Positions 18,378 through 28,546 of a stretch of DNA of 64,000 nt are shown piece after piece. Numbering within the stretch: position 1 is the stretch's first letter; each line of letters starts with the position of its first letter. The notes beneath the pieces were generated by a model. The model saw nothing but the letters and a program-made list of their open reading frames with translations. It was not told the DNA's origin and ran no database searches. The DNA comes from Fuscovulum sp. (lineage in GTDB: Bacteria > Pseudomonadota > Alphaproteobacteria > Rhodobacterales > Rhodobacteraceae), in the NCBI GenBank assembly GCA_035192965.1, contig CP136571.1:2500501-2564500 (forward strand). Direction: 5' to 3'. Made by a program: the position numbers and the translations under genes.

Positions 18378-18880
18378 TGACGCGGTCCATGGCTGAGGCC
18401 GAGTTTCGGCAAAAGCGCCTCACGGGCGCGGGACAGGCGGCTCATTACGGTGCCGACGGGGATGTCGAGCGCATCGGCAGCCTCGCGGTAGCTGAGGCCT
18501 TCGATGGCGACCAGCGCGAGAACGGCGCGTTGCGGTTCGGGCAGATCGGCCATGGCAGCGCGGGTCTGGGCCAGCATCATGCGGTCTTCGGGCAGGCTGG
18601 CGGCCTTGCCCTCATCGCTGAGATGGGCGTCATCCGGGTCCATCGTGCTGCCGCGGCGCAGGACACGGCGGCGATCGTCGATCCAGAGCGTCTGGATGAT
18701 GCGATAGAGCCAACTGTCCATGCGGGTGCCGTGCTGAAATTGCGTGGCGTTACGCAGGGCTTTCTCAATGGCGGATTGCACCAGATCGTCGCCGTCCTGC
18801 CGGTTCCCGGTCAGGCTATAGGCAAAGCGGCGCAATTTCGGGACGAGCGCCACAAGGTCCTGTCGAAAGCGGTCGGTCAT
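18374..18880 (-). CDS. ECF-subfamily RNA polymerase sigma factor
   Basis: Sigma factor of 168 residues with only regions 2 and 4. Region 2 includes FAYSLTGNRQDGDDLVQSAI and MDSWLYRIIQTLWIDDRRR; region 4 includes LPEPQRAVLALVAIEGLSYR and VGTVMSRLSRAREAL. I start it at ATG 18878-18880, preceded by AAGGAT; an upstream TTG start is less likely. It heads an operon with its anti-sigma. A promoter of the same form as those of the subtilase and the small secreted protein precedes it, indicating autoregulation. Confidence 0.92.
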   Translation of the reverse strand: MTDRFRQDLVALVPKLRRFAYSLTGNRQDGDDLVQSAIEKALRNATQFQHGTRMDSWLYRIIQTLWIDDRRRVLRRGSTMDPDDAHLSDEGKAASLPEDRMMLAQTRAAMADLPEPQRAVLALVAIEGLSYREAADALDIPVGTVMSRLSRAREALLPKLGLSHGPRQ

Positions 18881-18918
18881 GCGGGATCCTTTCGGCAAGG
18901 CTGTTGATCCGGCACGAC

Positions 18919-18943
18919 AACGGTGAAGGGAAGCGGTTATTCC
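18919..18943 (-). promoter_or_regulatory. ECF-type autoregulatory promoter of the sigma operon
   Basis: On the minus strand GGAATA (18938-18943) and CGTT (18919-18922), spaced as in the two related promoters. Predicted start is near 18912, about 32 bases before the sigma ATG. Autoregulation is typical of ECF sigma factors. Confidence 0.72.
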
Positions 18944-19000
18944 GCGTTTCTTGGGATCGGTGGCGAAATTCTGCTTGGGAAGGGAGATCGGCGTTTCCCA

Positions 19001-19038
19001 AGTGATTTTGTCAGCTTTACAATGCCGACAAAATCACT
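19001..19038. promoter_or_regulatory. 12-base inverted repeat between sigma gene and hemP
   Basis: AGTGATTTTGTC (19001-19012) and GACAAAATCACT (19027-19038) are perfect reverse complements separated by 14 bases. It lies 65 bases upstream of hemP and about 120 bases upstream of the sigma start. There is no T-run, so an operator or a structured leader is more likely than a terminator. It matches no motif I can name with confidence. Confidence 0.6.
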
Positions 19039-19103
19039 ACGGTAATACTGGCGGTAACAGATGTTTTCCGCGCGCCCTGTTCCCTTGCTGATCCAGACCC
19101 GTG

Positions 19104-19268
19104 ATGAACGAACACCCCCATTCAACCAGCCCCGAGACACCTGCCGATGTGCCCGTGCATGACGTGCTTTCCCTTACAGCAGGGGGAAGTCTGGCGCGGC
19201 TGATGCATCAGGGAGAGGTCTATATCCTGCGGATCACGCGGCTGGGAAAACTGATCCTGACGAAGTGA
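19104..19268 (+). CDS. hemP: Hemin uptake protein HemP
   Basis: Gene for 54 residues, ATG 19104, TGA 19266-19268. The C-terminal half (SLTAGGSLARLMHQGEVYIL, then RITRLGKLILTK) matches the HemP/HmuP family, small cytoplasmic proteins needed for haem uptake or expression of haem receptors. It is followed after 10 bases by bfd and then bfr, so the three form an iron/haem operon. No haem receptor is in the window. Confidence 0.85.
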   Translation: MNEHPHSTSPETPADVPVHDVLSLTAGGSLARLMHQGEVYILRITRLGKLILTK

Positions 19269-19278
19269 GGCCGCCTGC

Positions 19279-19566
19279 ATGATCGTCTGTCACTGCACCG
19301 GAATTTCGGATCACGACATCCGCGCCGCCATTGAATGGATGCGTCGCGCGGACCCTGACACGATCATCACGCCGGGCAAGATCTATCATGCGCTTGGTAA
19401 ACGTGCCGATTGCGGCGGGTGTATGCCGCTGTTGCTTGACACCATGCGTCACTGTGCCAGCCTTGGGGTACCCACGACGCCGCCGCTGCTGCGGGCGGAG
19501 TCCAGGCATTTAACTCCGGATTTCAGGCAAGGACGGCACCATGAAGGGCGATCCCAAGGTTATTGA
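19279..19566 (+). CDS. bfd: Bacterioferritin-associated ferredoxin
   Basis: (2Fe-2S)-protein with the Bfd pattern [19 protein letters not shown] and then ADCGGCMP, giving the four cysteines CxC and CxxC. Bfd reduces the bacterioferritin core so that stored iron is released. Length is 95 residues. The usual Bfd core ends near residue 70, and the last 25 residues overlap the bfr start by 26 bases in another frame, so the tail may be unstructured. It is the second gene of hemP-bfd-bfr. Confidence 0.88.
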   Translation: MIVCHCTGISDHDIRAAIEWMRRADPDTIITPGKIYHALGKRADCGGCMPLLLDTMRHCASLGVPTTPPLLRAESRHLTPDFRQGRHHEGRSQGY

Positions 19567-20026
19567 ATTTTTGAACGCGGCGCTGCGGTCGGAATTGACG
19601 GCAGTCAGCCAGTATTGGCTGCATTTTCGTTTGCAGGAGGATTGGGGCTATGGCCACCTTGCCGCCAAGTCCCGCGCCGAAAGCATCGAAGAGATGCACC
19701 ACGCCGACAAGCTGATCGCGCGGATCATTTTTCTGGAGGGGCATCCGAATCTGCAAAAGCTCGATCCGCTGCGGATCGGGCAGGATCTGCGCGAAACGCT
19801 GGAGGCGGATCTGGCGGCCGAGCATGAGGCGCGCACGCTGTATATCGAGGCGCGGCGGCATTGCGATGCGGTGGGCGATTTCGTGACGCGCGCGCTTTTT
19901 GATGAGCTGATCGCCGATGAGGAAGGACATATCGATTTCCTGGAAACGCAGATCGGCCTGTATGACCGTCTGGGGGCCGAGAAATACGGGATGCTGAACG
20001 CCAAGCCGGCGGATCAGGCAGAATAG
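19541..20026 (+). CDS. bfr: Bacterioferritin
   Basis: Haem-containing iron-storage ferritin of 161 residues. Ferroxidase ligands fit the four-helix pattern: [11 protein letters not shown] (Glu18), EEMHHADKL (Glu51, His54), AAEHEART (Glu94) and DEEGHIDFL (Glu127, His130). The haem-ligand methionine is Met52 in EEMHH, which marks a true Bfr. It forms a 24-subunit shell in the cytoplasm. The gene overlaps bfd. A terminator follows at 20055. Confidence 0.93.
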   Translation: MKGDPKVIEFLNAALRSELTAVSQYWLHFRLQEDWGYGHLAAKSRAESIEEMHHADKLIARIIFLEGHPNLQKLDPLRIGQDLRETLEADLAAEHEARTLYIEARRHCDAVGDFVTRALFDELIADEEGHIDFLETQIGLYDRLGAEKYGMLNAKPADQAE

Positions 20027-20054
20027 TCTGGTTGATATCGCGGCGTCACAATCT

Positions 20055-20087
20055 GGCGGCCGGGTTCTGGTGAATCCGGCCGCCTTT
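20055..20087 (+). terminator. Intrinsic terminator after bfr
   Basis: GGCGGCCGG (20055-20063) pairs with CCGGCCGCC (20076-20084) around a 12-base loop, followed by TTTG. Confidence 0.75.
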
Positions 20088-20124
20088 GCCTATGGTCCGC
20101 CGCGAACGGGCGTGGAGGCAGGGC

Positions 20125-20877
20125 ATGACAGGGCAGCGCAGGGTGCTGGTGACCGGGGCCGGTGCGCCCGGTGGCATCGGCTTTGCCACGGCGCGGCGGT
20201 TGGCGCGCGGAGGGGCGCAGGTCGCCATCTGTGCCACCACGGGACGAATTCATCTGCGCGCGGCGGAACTGATCGCCGAAGGGTTGGACGTGACAGCCCA
20301 TGTCGCCGACCTGACCGAACCGGATCAGGTGGCGCGTCTGGCCGATGCGGTGGGGCCGGTCGATGTGTTGGTGAACAATGCGGGGATGGGATCGGTTGGT
20401 GCGCCTGCCGCGCAGGGTTCCTTTCTGGACATGACGCCAGATCAATGGCGGCGGGCGATGGATGTGTCGCTGACCACCGCTGTGCTGGTGACGCAGGCCT
20501 TTCTGCCCGGAATGGTGGCGCGCGGGCAGGGCAGGGTGGTGATGATGGCCAGCGTGACGGGGCCATACGTTTCCAACCCCGGCGAGGCGGCCTATTCCGC
20601 GGCCAAGGCCGGGATGGTGGGCCTGACCCATGCACTGGCGCTGGAGGTGGCGCGGGCGGGGGTGACGGTCAATGCGGTCGCCCCCGGCTGGGTGGCGACA
20701 GAGGCGGCAACCGAGGAGGAGAGGCGTGCGGCACTGGCCACACCGCCCGGGCGGGCGGGAACACCCGATGAGGTGGCGGCGGTGGTCGAGTTTCTGGCAT
20801 CCGATGCCGCATCCTATGTGAACGGGGCAGTGATTGTGGTGGATGGCGGCAATATCCTGCAGGAGCGCAAGGCATGA
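20125..20877 (+). CDS. Short-chain dehydrogenase/reductase
   Basis: SDR-fold NAD(P)-dependent oxidoreductase of 250 residues, FabG-like. It has the dinucleotide loop VTGAGAPGGIGFATA, the NNAG motif, catalytic Ser in MMASVTGPY and the YSAAK active site. I chose ATG 20125, with GGAGGCAGGG upstream, over an in-frame ATG at 20086. The last four bases overlap the rRNA methyltransferase start, so the two are coupled. The substrate cannot be inferred. Confidence 0.88.
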   Translation: MTGQRRVLVTGAGAPGGIGFATARRLARGGAQVAICATTGRIHLRAAELIAEGLDVTAHVADLTEPDQVARLADAVGPVDVLVNNAGMGSVGAPAAQGSFLDMTPDQWRRAMDVSLTTAVLVTQAFLPGMVARGQGRVVMMASVTGPYVSNPGEAAYSAAKAGMVGLTHALALEVARAGVTVNAVAPGWVATEAATEEERRAALATPPGRAGTPDEVAAVVEFLASDAASYVNGAVIVVDGGNILQERKA

Positions 20878-22019
20878 CACCGGGCGCGCGACTGGCGGCA
20901 GCGATTGCAGTGCTGGACAAGGTGCAGGCTGGGCAACCGGCCGAAGTGGCGCTGACGAATTGGGGCCGCGCCAACCGCTATGCCGGATCGGGCGACCGGG
21001 CGGCGGTGCGCGACGTCGTGTTCGATGTGCTGCGGCAGAAACTGTCCTGTGCGGCGCGGGGTGGGGCTGATACGGGGCGCGGGCTGGTTCTGGGCTGGGC
21101 GCGCAAGGCCGGGCAGGAGGCGCTGTTTGATGGGCAGGGCCATGCGCCCGCGCCCGCCACTGCGGACGAGGTCGGGCAGGAGCCAGAGGGCAATGCCGCG
21201 CTGGATTGCCCTGATTGGCTGGAGGCACCGCTGCGCAGCGGGCTTGGCGCAGATTTTCCGGCGGTGATGGGTGCAATGCAGGCGCGTGCGCCAGTTTTCC
21301 TGCGGGTCAATCTGGGGAGAACCACGCGGGAGGCGGCGGCGGAGGCGTTGGCCGCTGATGGGGTAGAGGCGGTGGCGCATCCGCTGGCGGCCTCGGCGTT
21401 GGAGGTGCGGTCAGGCGCGCGGCGGGTGCAGGCGACGGCAGCCTATCTGACGGGGTTGGTGGAGTTGCAGGATGCGGCCTCGCAGGCGGTGGTGGAGATG
21501 CTGCCGCTGCACTATGGGATGGCGGTGCTGGATCTTTGTGCGGGGGGCGGAGGCAAGACGCTGGCCATGGCCGCGCGGGCGCGGCTGCGGCTCTTTGCCC
21601 ATGATTCCGATCGGCGGCGCATGGCCGATCTGCCCGCCCGTGCGGCGCGCGCGGGCGTCGCAGTGAAGATTGTGGATCAGCCAGAGAAAACAGGGCCTTA
21701 TGACCTGATCCTGACCGATGTCCCCTGTTCGGGTTCGGGCAGTTGGCGGCGCGACCCCGAGGGAAAATGGGCGCTGACCCCGGCCCGGCTGGAGGCGTTG
21801 CTGGTGGTGCAGGCCGGGATCATGGATCGGGCGGCGGCCATGCTTGGGCCGGGCGGGGTGCTGGGCTATGCGACCTGTTCAATGATCGAGGCAGAGAACG
21901 GCGCACAAGTGGCCGCGTTGATGGCGCGGCAACCCGGTTTGCAGCTTGTGTCAGAGCGGCGGTTCACCCCTCTGGAAGGCGGCGACGGATTCTACTGCGC
22001 GGTCTTGCGCAAAGTGTAG
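20874..22019 (+). CDS. RsmB/NOP-family RNA cytosine-C5 methyltransferase
   Basis: SAM-dependent methyltransferase of 381 residues. Motifs are DLCAGGGGKT (SAM loop), TDVPCSGSGSWRRDPE (motif IV with first catalytic Cys) and YATCSM (motif VI with second Cys), the two-cysteine arrangement of rRNA m5C enzymes such as RsmB. An N-terminal NusB-like helical domain is short or degenerate. It overlaps the SDR stop by 4 bases and precedes cckA. It probably modifies 16S or 23S rRNA. Confidence 0.9.
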   Translation: MTPGARLAAAIAVLDKVQAGQPAEVALTNWGRANRYAGSGDRAAVRDVVFDVLRQKLSCAARGGADTGRGLVLGWARKAGQEALFDGQGHAPAPATADEVGQEPEGNAALDCPDWLEAPLRSGLGADFPAVMGAMQARAPVFLRVNLGRTTREAAAEALAADGVEAVAHPLAASALEVRSGARRVQATAAYLTGLVELQDAASQAVVEMLPLHYGMAVLDLCAGGGGKTLAMAARARLRLFAHDSDRRRMADLPARAARAGVAVKIVDQPEKTGPYDLILTDVPCSGSGSWRRDPEGKWALTPARLEALLVVQAGIMDRAAAMLGPGGVLGYATCSMIEAENGAQVAALMARQPGLQLVSERRFTPLEGGDGFYCAVLRKV

Positions 22020-22083
22020 GAGATGTCTGACAGCCGCGCGCGCGTTAGCGATTTCTTAACGTTTGGGCGGCAATCTGTGCGGA

Positions 22084-23826
22084 ATGAAGGAAGTTCGCGC
22101 CCAGATTGCCTCGTTTGCGGAATGGTCTGCCCATCTTTCGATGGCGGCCCGGTTCGTGCTTGGCGCGGCCATTGTCGCGCTGATCATCGGGGTTCTGGCC
22201 GCTGCGCCCCCGGCGTTGTTCGGTGCGGGAGTGCTGATGGTGGTCGTGGCTGCGGCTGCGTCGGCCTTGATCCGCATCCTGTTGGTACGGCGCAGGGAAA
22301 GCACGCGGTCTGCGACACCGGCCCTGACGGATGCGCCGCCCGATCCGGCGATGCGGATCGAAGGGCTGGCCGTGCCGTTGTTGCAGTTCAACGCCGAGGG
22401 CGGCCTGGTGCAGACGAACGCAGAGGCGCGCACGCTGCTGGACCTTGGTCCGACTGACCTGCCCGAACCGGCGCGGCTGTTTGTCGACCTGGGCCGTCCG
22501 GTGCGGGACTGGATCATCGACGTGGCCGCCGGTCGCCTTCCCGGCGGGCCGGAGATGGTGGGCCTGCGCTGTGACATCCGGCCTGAGGAAGGTGAACGCT
22601 TCTTGCAGGTGACCCTGCAACCCGACGGGCAGGGCGGTGCGCTGGCCATCTTGCAGGACACGACGGCGCTGAAACGGCTGGAGGCGCAGTTTGTACAGGG
22701 CCAGAAGATGCAGGCCATCGGCCAGTTGGCCGGGGGAATTGCGCATGATTTCAACAATCTGCTGACCGCGATTTCGGGACATTGCGACCTGCTTTTGCTG
22801 CGCCACCGGACCGATGACCCAGATCACCCCGACCTGATCCAGATTCGCCAGAATGCGAACCGGGCGGCAGCGCTCGTGTCGCAATTGCTGGCGTTTTCGC
22901 GCAAACAGACGCTGAAGCCGGAGCGGATCGAATTGCAGGATACGCTGGCGGACCTGACCCATTTGCTGAACCGGCTTGTGGGTGAAAAGGTGGGGCTGGA
23001 TCTGATCCATCCGCGCGAAACGGCCGCGATCCGGGCGGATCGCAGACAGCTGGAACAGGTGATCATGAACCTTGTCGTGAATGCGCGCGACGCCATGCCA
23101 GAGGGGGGCGTGGTGCAGATCGAAACCCGGATTGTGACGCTGGAGGAGGAAGTTCACCGCGACCGCGCCGTGGTGCCGCGCGGGCGGCATGTGGTGATTT
23201 CTGTGCGCGACAGTGGCACGGGCATCCCGCCCGAATGGATGGACAAGATATTCGAGCCGTTTTTCACCACCAAGCGACTGGGGGAGGGGACGGGGCTGGG
23301 TCTTTCGACTGTTTATGGCATCGTGAAGCAATCGGGGGGCTTTGTCTTTGTTCGCTCTACGCCGGGTGAGGGAACAGAGTTTGACCTGTGGTTCCCGCTT
23401 TGCGCCGAGGTGGTGGCCGAACGCCCGGTCGCGGCACCGCGGCGCGCGGCACGGCGATCGGATGCGGTGGTGTTGCTGGTGGAGGATGAGGCGCCCGTGC
23501 GCACCTTCGCCGCACGCGCCCTGCGCCTGCGCGGCCATTCGGTGCTGGAGGCGGCAAGTGCCGAGGAGGCGCTGGCGCTGTTGCAGGACGCAGCGCTGCA
23601 TGTGGATGTCTTTGTCACCGATGTGGTGATGCCCGGGCTGGATGGGCCGGGATGGGTTCGGCAAGCCTTGGAGCGGCGGCCCTTGGTGCGGACCGTGTTC
23701 ATTTCCGGCTATGCCGAGGAGGCATTGACCGATGTGCAGGCACGGATCCCGAATTCTGTTTTCTTGCCAAAGCCGTTCTCGCTCGCGGAATTGACCGAGA
23801 CGGTGCAGGCGCAGCTCGCGGCCTGA
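22084..23826 (+). CDS. cckA: Hybrid sensor histidine kinase CckA
   Basis: Hybrid kinase of 580 residues that feeds phosphate through ChpT to CtrA, the cell-cycle, motility and gene-transfer regulator of alphaproteobacteria. Two N-terminal membrane helices (about residues 22-65) are followed by a PAS-like domain (about 95-195) and a HisKA domain with [20 protein letters not shown] (His near 221). The ATPase domain ([47 protein letters not shown]) and a C-terminal receiver (TDVVMPG, Asp near 513) complete it. The HisKA segment is characteristic of CckA. ATG 22084 is chosen; an upstream start at 22063 adds seven residues. Confidence 0.9.
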   Translation: MKEVRAQIASFAEWSAHLSMAARFVLGAAIVALIIGVLAAAPPALFGAGVLMVVVAAAASALIRILLVRRRESTRSATPALTDAPPDPAMRIEGLAVPLLQFNAEGGLVQTNAEARTLLDLGPTDLPEPARLFVDLGRPVRDWIIDVAAGRLPGGPEMVGLRCDIRPEEGERFLQVTLQPDGQGGALAILQDTTALKRLEAQFVQGQKMQAIGQLAGGIAHDFNNLLTAISGHCDLLLLRHRTDDPDHPDLIQIRQNANRAAALVSQLLAFSRKQTLKPERIELQDTLADLTHLLNRLVGEKVGLDLIHPRETAAIRADRRQLEQVIMNLVVNARDAMPEGGVVQIETRIVTLEEEVHRDRAVVPRGRHVVISVRDSGTGIPPEWMDKIFEPFFTTKRLGEGTGLGLSTVYGIVKQSGGFVFVRSTPGEGTEFDLWFPLCAEVVAERPVAAPRRAARRSDAVVLLVEDEAPVRTFAARALRLRGHSVLEAASAEEALALLQDAALHVDVFVTDVVMPGLDGPGWVRQALERRPLVRTVFISGYAEEALTDVQARIPNSVFLPKPFSLAELTETVQAQLAA

Positions 23827-23838
23827 CTGCGGTTCTGA

Positions 23839-24441
23839 TCAACCCGGCAGAGGTTGCAACGTTTCGTATAGCGCAAAGTCCCGCGCCGCGGCCTTGCGCA
23901 GGCGTGCCTCGGTTGTGGGGGAAAGGTCCATCGCTGCTGCGGGTGAGACGTTCAGACGGGGCAGGATGATTTCGCACCCCAACCGATCCTCAAGGAAATG
24001 GACGAAGGTTTCGATCTCTTCGTAACGGAACAGATGATCGACGCCCTTTTCGGCCTTTGGCTGCAGGAACCGCGCCTGCGATCCCACGGCGGCAAAGTCG
24101 GGTTGCGGATCATCGCACCATGCGTTGACGAAGTCATCAAAACTCATCCCGCGCGTGGACTTTGCATGATCGGAGATATCATCGCGCTGCCGATACCGAA
24201 ACCACGAGCCAAGCCAATCGCGCGGCTCGCGCATCAGGGCCACGACGGTGAAGGGATGGCCTGAGGTTGCCTCAAGGTACGGACCGATGAAGCGATGAAA
24301 GCGCTGCACCGGAGTATGTTTTAGCACGGGCGGGCGCTGGATCGACATGGTTGCCATCGAATCAAGCGCCGCCTCGATCGCGGTGGACCCTGTCTTGGGC
24401 GTGGCGAGAATGGCTAAACGTTGTTCCCAGAAAACCAGCAT
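23839..24441 (-). CDS. Sulfotransferase-like protein
   Basis: Cytoplasmic protein of 200 residues with a P-loop-like 5'-phosphosulfate motif (ILATPKTGSTAIEAALD) near the N-terminus and a 3'-phosphate motif (ALMREPRDWLGSWFRYRQ) near residues 70-85. These are hallmarks of PAPS-dependent sulfotransferases, and the length is short for the family. The acceptor substrate is unknown. It lies on the minus strand between cckA (convergent, 12 bases from the stop) and recA (divergent). Confidence 0.75.
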   Translation of the reverse strand: MLVFWEQRLAILATPKTGSTAIEAALDSMATMSIQRPPVLKHTPVQRFHRFIGPYLEATSGHPFTVVALMREPRDWLGSWFRYRQRDDISDHAKSTRGMSFDDFVNAWCDDPQPDFAAVGSQARFLQPKAEKGVDHLFRYEEIETFVHFLEDRLGCEIILPRLNVSPAAAMDLSPTTEARLRKAAARDFALYETLQPLPG

Positions 24442-24597
24442 GAAACACCCCTGACCTTGGTTCCGGCCTTCTACACAAGGCCGCGCCCGGAGGCGAGACC
24501 CCTGCGCATCCTGGTAACCGGACCTTAACCTTTGGCTGCCAGAGTGGGGATGTTCGAATTTGGTTGAAATGTTCTACTTTTGTGCTCATAAGAATGA

Positions 24598-24612
24598 GAA
24601 CACTTGGGGAAC
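24598..24612 (+). promoter_or_regulatory. LexA SOS box upstream of recA
   Basis: GAAC (24598-24601), seven bases, then GAAC (24609-24612). GAAC-N7-GAAC and GTTC-N7-GTTC are the LexA-binding forms known for Rhodobacter and other alphaproteobacteria. It lies 50 bases before the recA ATG, so recA is expected to be DNA-damage inducible. Confidence 0.85.
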
Positions 24613-24661
24613 AAGCGCAGCAATTGCCGCCCGGTCGCGGCTGTGAAATAAGGAGACGGAC

Positions 24662-25735
24662 ATGGCGGTGGCGAACCTCCTCGATTTGAACGGGAAGCGC
24701 GAAATGGACAAGGCAAAGGCGCTGGAAAGCGCGCTGGCACAGATTGAACGCCAGTTCGGCAAAGGTTCGATCATGAAGCTGGGCAAAGACAGCCCGCAGA
24801 TGGATATCGAGGCGACCTCGACAGGATCGCTGGGTCTGGACATCGCGCTGGGGATCGGCGGTCTGCCCAAGGGGCGGATCATCGAAATCTTCGGGCCGGA
24901 ATCTTCGGGCAAGACGACGCTGACGCTGCATGTGGTGGCTGAGGAACAGAAGAAGGGCGGCGTCTGCGCCTTTGTCGACGCAGAACATGCGCTGGACCCG
25001 CAATACGCCAAGAAGCTGGGCGTTGATCTGGATGAATTGCTGATCAGCCAGCCCGACACGGGCGAACAGGCGCTGGAGATTGTCGACACGCTGGTGCGGT
25101 CGGGTGCAGTGAGCCTGATCGTCGTCGATTCGGTGGCGGCACTGACGCCGAAGGCCGAGATCGAGGGGGACATGGGCGACATGCAGATGGGCAGCCAGGC
25201 CCGCCTGATGAGCCAGGCCATGCGCAAGCTGACCGCCAGCATCGGGCGCAGCAACTGCATGGTAATCTTTATCAACCAGATCCGGATGAAGATCGGCGTG
25301 ATGTTCGGCAGCCCGGAAACGACGACGGGCGGCAACGCGCTGAAATTCTATGCCAGCGTGCGCCTGGATATCCGCCGCATCGGTTCGATCAAGGACAAGG
25401 ATGAGGTCGTTGGCAACTCGACCCGTGTGAAGGTGGTGAAGAACAAGGTCGCGCCGCCCTTCCGCGAGGTGGAATTTGACATCATGTATGGCGAAGGCAT
25501 TTCGAAGCTGGGTGAATTGATCGACATCGGCGTGAAGGCCGGGGTCGTGGAGAAATCCGGCGCCTGGTATTCCTATGGTGATGAGCGGATCGGGCAGGGT
25601 CGTGAGAACGCCAAGCAGTTCCTGCGGCAGAACCCGGCGATGGCCAGCGACATCGAAGACAAGATTCGCGCGGCGAACGGGCTGGATTTCACCGCGCCGG
25701 GCCGTCCGGATGAGGCGGATGTGCTGGACATGTGA
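24662..25735 (+). CDS. recA: Recombinase A
   Basis: RecA of 357 residues: ATP-dependent strand exchange, SOS co-protease. Walker [10 protein letters not shown], Walker B-like [18 protein letters not shown]-binding loop L1/L2 sequence ([20 protein letters not shown]) and the C-terminal acidic tail are present. The start ATG 24662 follows AAGGAGA. The SOS box is at 24598 and a terminator at 25760. alaS follows on the same strand, a common order in this group. Confidence 0.97.
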   Translation: MAVANLLDLNGKREMDKAKALESALAQIERQFGKGSIMKLGKDSPQMDIEATSTGSLGLDIALGIGGLPKGRIIEIFGPESSGKTTLTLHVVAEEQKKGGVCAFVDAEHALDPQYAKKLGVDLDELLISQPDTGEQALEIVDTLVRSGAVSLIVVDSVAALTPKAEIEGDMGDMQMGSQARLMSQAMRKLTASIGRSNCMVIFINQIRMKIGVMFGSPETTTGGNALKFYASVRLDIRRIGSIKDKDEVVGNSTRVKVVKNKVAPPFREVEFDIMYGEGISKLGELIDIGVKAGVVEKSGAWYSYGDERIGQGRENAKQFLRQNPAMASDIEDKIRAANGLDFTAPGRPDEADVLDM

Positions 25736-25759
25736 TCCGCGCATATGACGTAATCGGGA

Positions 25760-25791
25760 AAGGCCGGACCCTGCGGGTTCCGGCCTTTTTT
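25760..25791 (+). terminator. Intrinsic terminator after recA
   Basis: AAGGCCGGA and TCCGGCCTT arms with a short GC-rich inner stem and loop, followed by TTTTTT, 25 bases beyond the recA stop. Confidence 0.88.
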
Positions 25792-25887
25792 CGTTGCGCG
25801 CTGTGGTGGCGGTGGACAGGGGCGGCAGGGGGGGCTAATTGGAGGGCCGACATGGCTTTTCCGCCTTTCTGAAAGGGTCTTTGCAGC

Positions 25888-28542
25888 ATGGCGTCGCTGA
25901 ACGATATCCGGTCTACGTTTCTTGATTTCTTCCAGCGCAACGGGCATCGCGTTGTCGACAGCTCGCCGCTTGTGCCGCGCAATGACCCCACGCTGATGTT
26001 CGCCAATTCCGGAATGGTGCAGTTCAAGAACTGCTTCACCGGGGTAGAGACGCGGGACTACAAGCGCGCGACAACGGCACAGAAATGCGTGCGCGCGGGC
26101 GGCAAGCACAATGACCTGGACAATGTGGGTTACACCGCGCGGCATCACACGTTCTTTGAGATGCTGGGGAATTTCAGCTTTGGCGATTACTTCAAGGCCG
26201 AGGCGATCGCCTTTTCCTGGGAATTGCTGACCAAGGATTTCGGGATCGACCCAAAGAAGCTGTGCGTCACCGTCTATCACACCGACGATGAGGCGGCCGG
26301 CATCTGGAAGAAGGTGGCGGGGCTGGAGGACCACCGGATCATCCGCATTCCGACGGATGACAATTTCTGGCGCATGGGGCCGACGGGCCCCTGCGGACCT
26401 TGCACCGAGATCTTCTATGACCACGGCGATCACATCTGGGGCGGCCCGCCGGGCAGCGCCGATGAGGATGGCGACCGGTTCATCGAGATCTGGAACAACG
26501 TCTTCATGCAGAACGAACAGTTCGCCGACGGCACCATGCGGCCGCTGGACATGCAGTCGATCGACACGGGTATGGGGTTGGAGCGGATCGGCGCGCTGCT
26601 GCAAGGCAAGCACGACAATTACGACACCGATCTGATGCGGTCGCTGATCGAGGCATCGGCCCATGCCACAAGCAGTGATCCCGATGGCCCGGGCAAGACC
26701 AGCCACCGTGTGATCGCGGATCACCTGCGGTCGACCAGTTTCCTGATTGCGGATGGCGTGATGCCGTCGAACGAAGGGCGCGGCTATGTGTTGCGCCGGA
26801 TCATGCGGCGGGCGATGCGCCATGCGCATATGCTGGGCGCGCAAGACCCGGTGATGCACCGTCTGGTGCCTGCGCTGGTAAGGGGCATGGGCGCGGCCTA
26901 TCCCGAATTGCAGCGCGCCCAGAGCCTGATCGAAGAGACGCTGCGGCTGGAGGAGACCCGGTTCAAGACGACGCTGGATCGCGGCCTGCGCCTGCTGGAT
27001 GATGAACTGGCACGCCTGCCCGAAGGCGGCGATCTGCCCGGCGCGGCGGCGTTCAAGCTGTATGACACCTACGGGTTTCCGCTGGATCTGACGCAGGACG
27101 CGCTGCGCGAGAAGGGGCGCGCGGTGGATCTTGCCGGGTTTGATGCCGCGATGCAGGAACAGAAGACCAAGGCACGCGCGGCCTGGTCTGGCGCGGGTGG
27201 CACCGCGGATGCAAAGATCTGGTTCGAGTTGGCCGAGGCGCATGGTGCGACCGAATTCTTGGGCTATGACACCGAAACCGCCGAGGGCGAGGTGCTTGCG
27301 CTTGTGCGCGACGGGGCGGCCATTGGATCGGCAGCCACCGGCGAGACGGTGCAGATCATCGTGAACCAGACGCCGTTCTATGGCGAATCCGGCGGGCAGG
27401 TCGGGGATGCCGGCTATATCCGCACGGACACTGGTCTTGCCGAGGTGACCGACACCCGCAAGTCGCAAGGGATTTTCATCCATGTGGCGAAGGTTCTGGA
27501 AGGGTCGGTCCTGAAAGGGCAACCTGCAAAGCTGGAGGTGGCCCATACCCGCCGCGCACAGATCCGCGCGAACCATTCGGCCACGCACCTGTTGCATGAG
27601 GCGCTGCGCCATGCGCTTGGCGATCATGTCGCGCAGCGGGGCAGTTTGAACGCGCCGGATCGACTCCGGTTCGATTTCAGCCATGCCGCCGGCATGTCGC
27701 TCGCCGAATTGGCGCAGGTCGAGGCAGAGGTGAATGCCTATATCCGCCAGAACGCGCCAGTCGAGACGCGCATCATGACGCCCGATGATGCCCGCGCGAT
27801 CGGTGCGCAAGCGCTGTTTGGCGAGAAGTACGGGGATGAGGTGCGCGTCGTGTCGATGGGCGTGCAGGAGGGATCGGGCAAAGGGGCGGACGGACGGACC
27901 TATTCGCTGGAACTGTGTGGCGGCACGCATGTGCGGCGCACCGGGGATATCGGGGCCTTCGTGGCGCTTGGCGAAAGCGCGTCTTCTGCCGGGGTGCGCC
28001 GGTTCGAAGCGCTGACAGGACAGGCCGCGCTGGACCATCTGCGCGCGCAGGATGCGCGTCTGGCCGAGGTGGCGCTGGTGCTGAAAGCCTCACCGGCCGA
28101 GGCGGTCGAGCGGGTGAAGGCGATGGCCGATGAACGCCGCGCCCTTCAGAACGAGGTGGCCCAGTTGCGGCGCGAGTTGGCGATGGGCGGCAAGGCAGGC
28201 GGGCCGGAGGCGCGTGAGATCGGCGGCGTGAAGTTCCTGGCGCAGGTGCTGTCGGGCGTGTCGGGCAAGGATCTGCCCGCGCTGATTGATGAGATGAAGG
28301 CGCGGATCGGGTCGGGCGCGGTGTTGCTGATCGCCGATACCGGGGCAAAGCCTGCCGTAGCGGCCGGGGTGACGGCGGACCTGACGGCGACGCTTTCGGC
28401 CGTGACGCTGGTCAAGGCGGCGGCCGAGGCGATGGGCGGCAAGGGCGGCGGTGGCCGGCCTGACATGGCGCAGGCGGGCGGTGCGGATATCGCGCAGGCC
28501 GAAGCGGCGATCAAGGCGGCGGAAGCCGTGCTGGAGGGTTGA
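25888..28542 (+). CDS. alaS: Alanyl-tRNA synthetase
   Basis: Full-length AlaRS of 884 residues. The class II aminoacylation core begins [20 protein letters not shown] and has [13 protein letters not shown]. The editing domain zinc ligands are in [15 protein letters not shown] and CGGTHV, and a C-Ala domain closes the protein (about 730-884). It charges tRNA-Ala and clears Ser and Gly mischarges. The ATG at 25888 is preceded by AAAGGGT. The DUF1330 gene follows after 4 bases and is likely cotranscribed. Confidence 0.97.
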   Translation: MASLNDIRSTFLDFFQRNGHRVVDSSPLVPRNDPTLMFANSGMVQFKNCFTGVETRDYKRATTAQKCVRAGGKHNDLDNVGYTARHHTFFEMLGNFSFGDYFKAEAIAFSWELLTKDFGIDPKKLCVTVYHTDDEAAGIWKKVAGLEDHRIIRIPTDDNFWRMGPTGPCGPCTEIFYDHGDHIWGGPPGSADEDGDRFIEIWNNVFMQNEQFADGTMRPLDMQSIDTGMGLERIGALLQGKHDNYDTDLMRSLIEASAHATSSDPDGPGKTSHRVIADHLRSTSFLIADGVMPSNEGRGYVLRRIMRRAMRHAHMLGAQDPVMHRLVPALVRGMGAAYPELQRAQSLIEETLRLEETRFKTTLDRGLRLLDDELARLPEGGDLPGAAAFKLYDTYGFPLDLTQDALREKGRAVDLAGFDAAMQEQKTKARAAWSGAGGTADAKIWFELAEAHGATEFLGYDTETAEGEVLALVRDGAAIGSAATGETVQIIVNQTPFYGESGGQVGDAGYIRTDTGLAEVTDTRKSQGIFIHVAKVLEGSVLKGQPAKLEVAHTRRAQIRANHSATHLLHEALRHALGDHVAQRGSLNAPDRLRFDFSHAAGMSLAELAQVEAEVNAYIRQNAPVETRIMTPDDARAIGAQALFGEKYGDEVRVVSMGVQEGSGKGADGRTYSLELCGGTHVRRTGDIGAFVALGESASSAGVRRFEALTGQAALDHLRAQDARLAEVALVLKASPAEAVERVKAMADERRALQNEVAQLRRELAMGGKAGGPEAREIGGVKFLAQVLSGVSGKDLPALIDEMKARIGSGAVLLIADTGAKPAVAAGVTADLTATLSAVTLVKAAAEAMGGKGGGGRPDMAQAGGADIAQAEAAIKAAEAVLEG

Positions 28543-28546
28543 GGCG

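Noticed and set aside
25573..28038. Open frame of 821 codons antisense to alaS
   Set aside because: alaS is complete and conserved on the other strand; the antisense product is Arg/His-rich with no domain.
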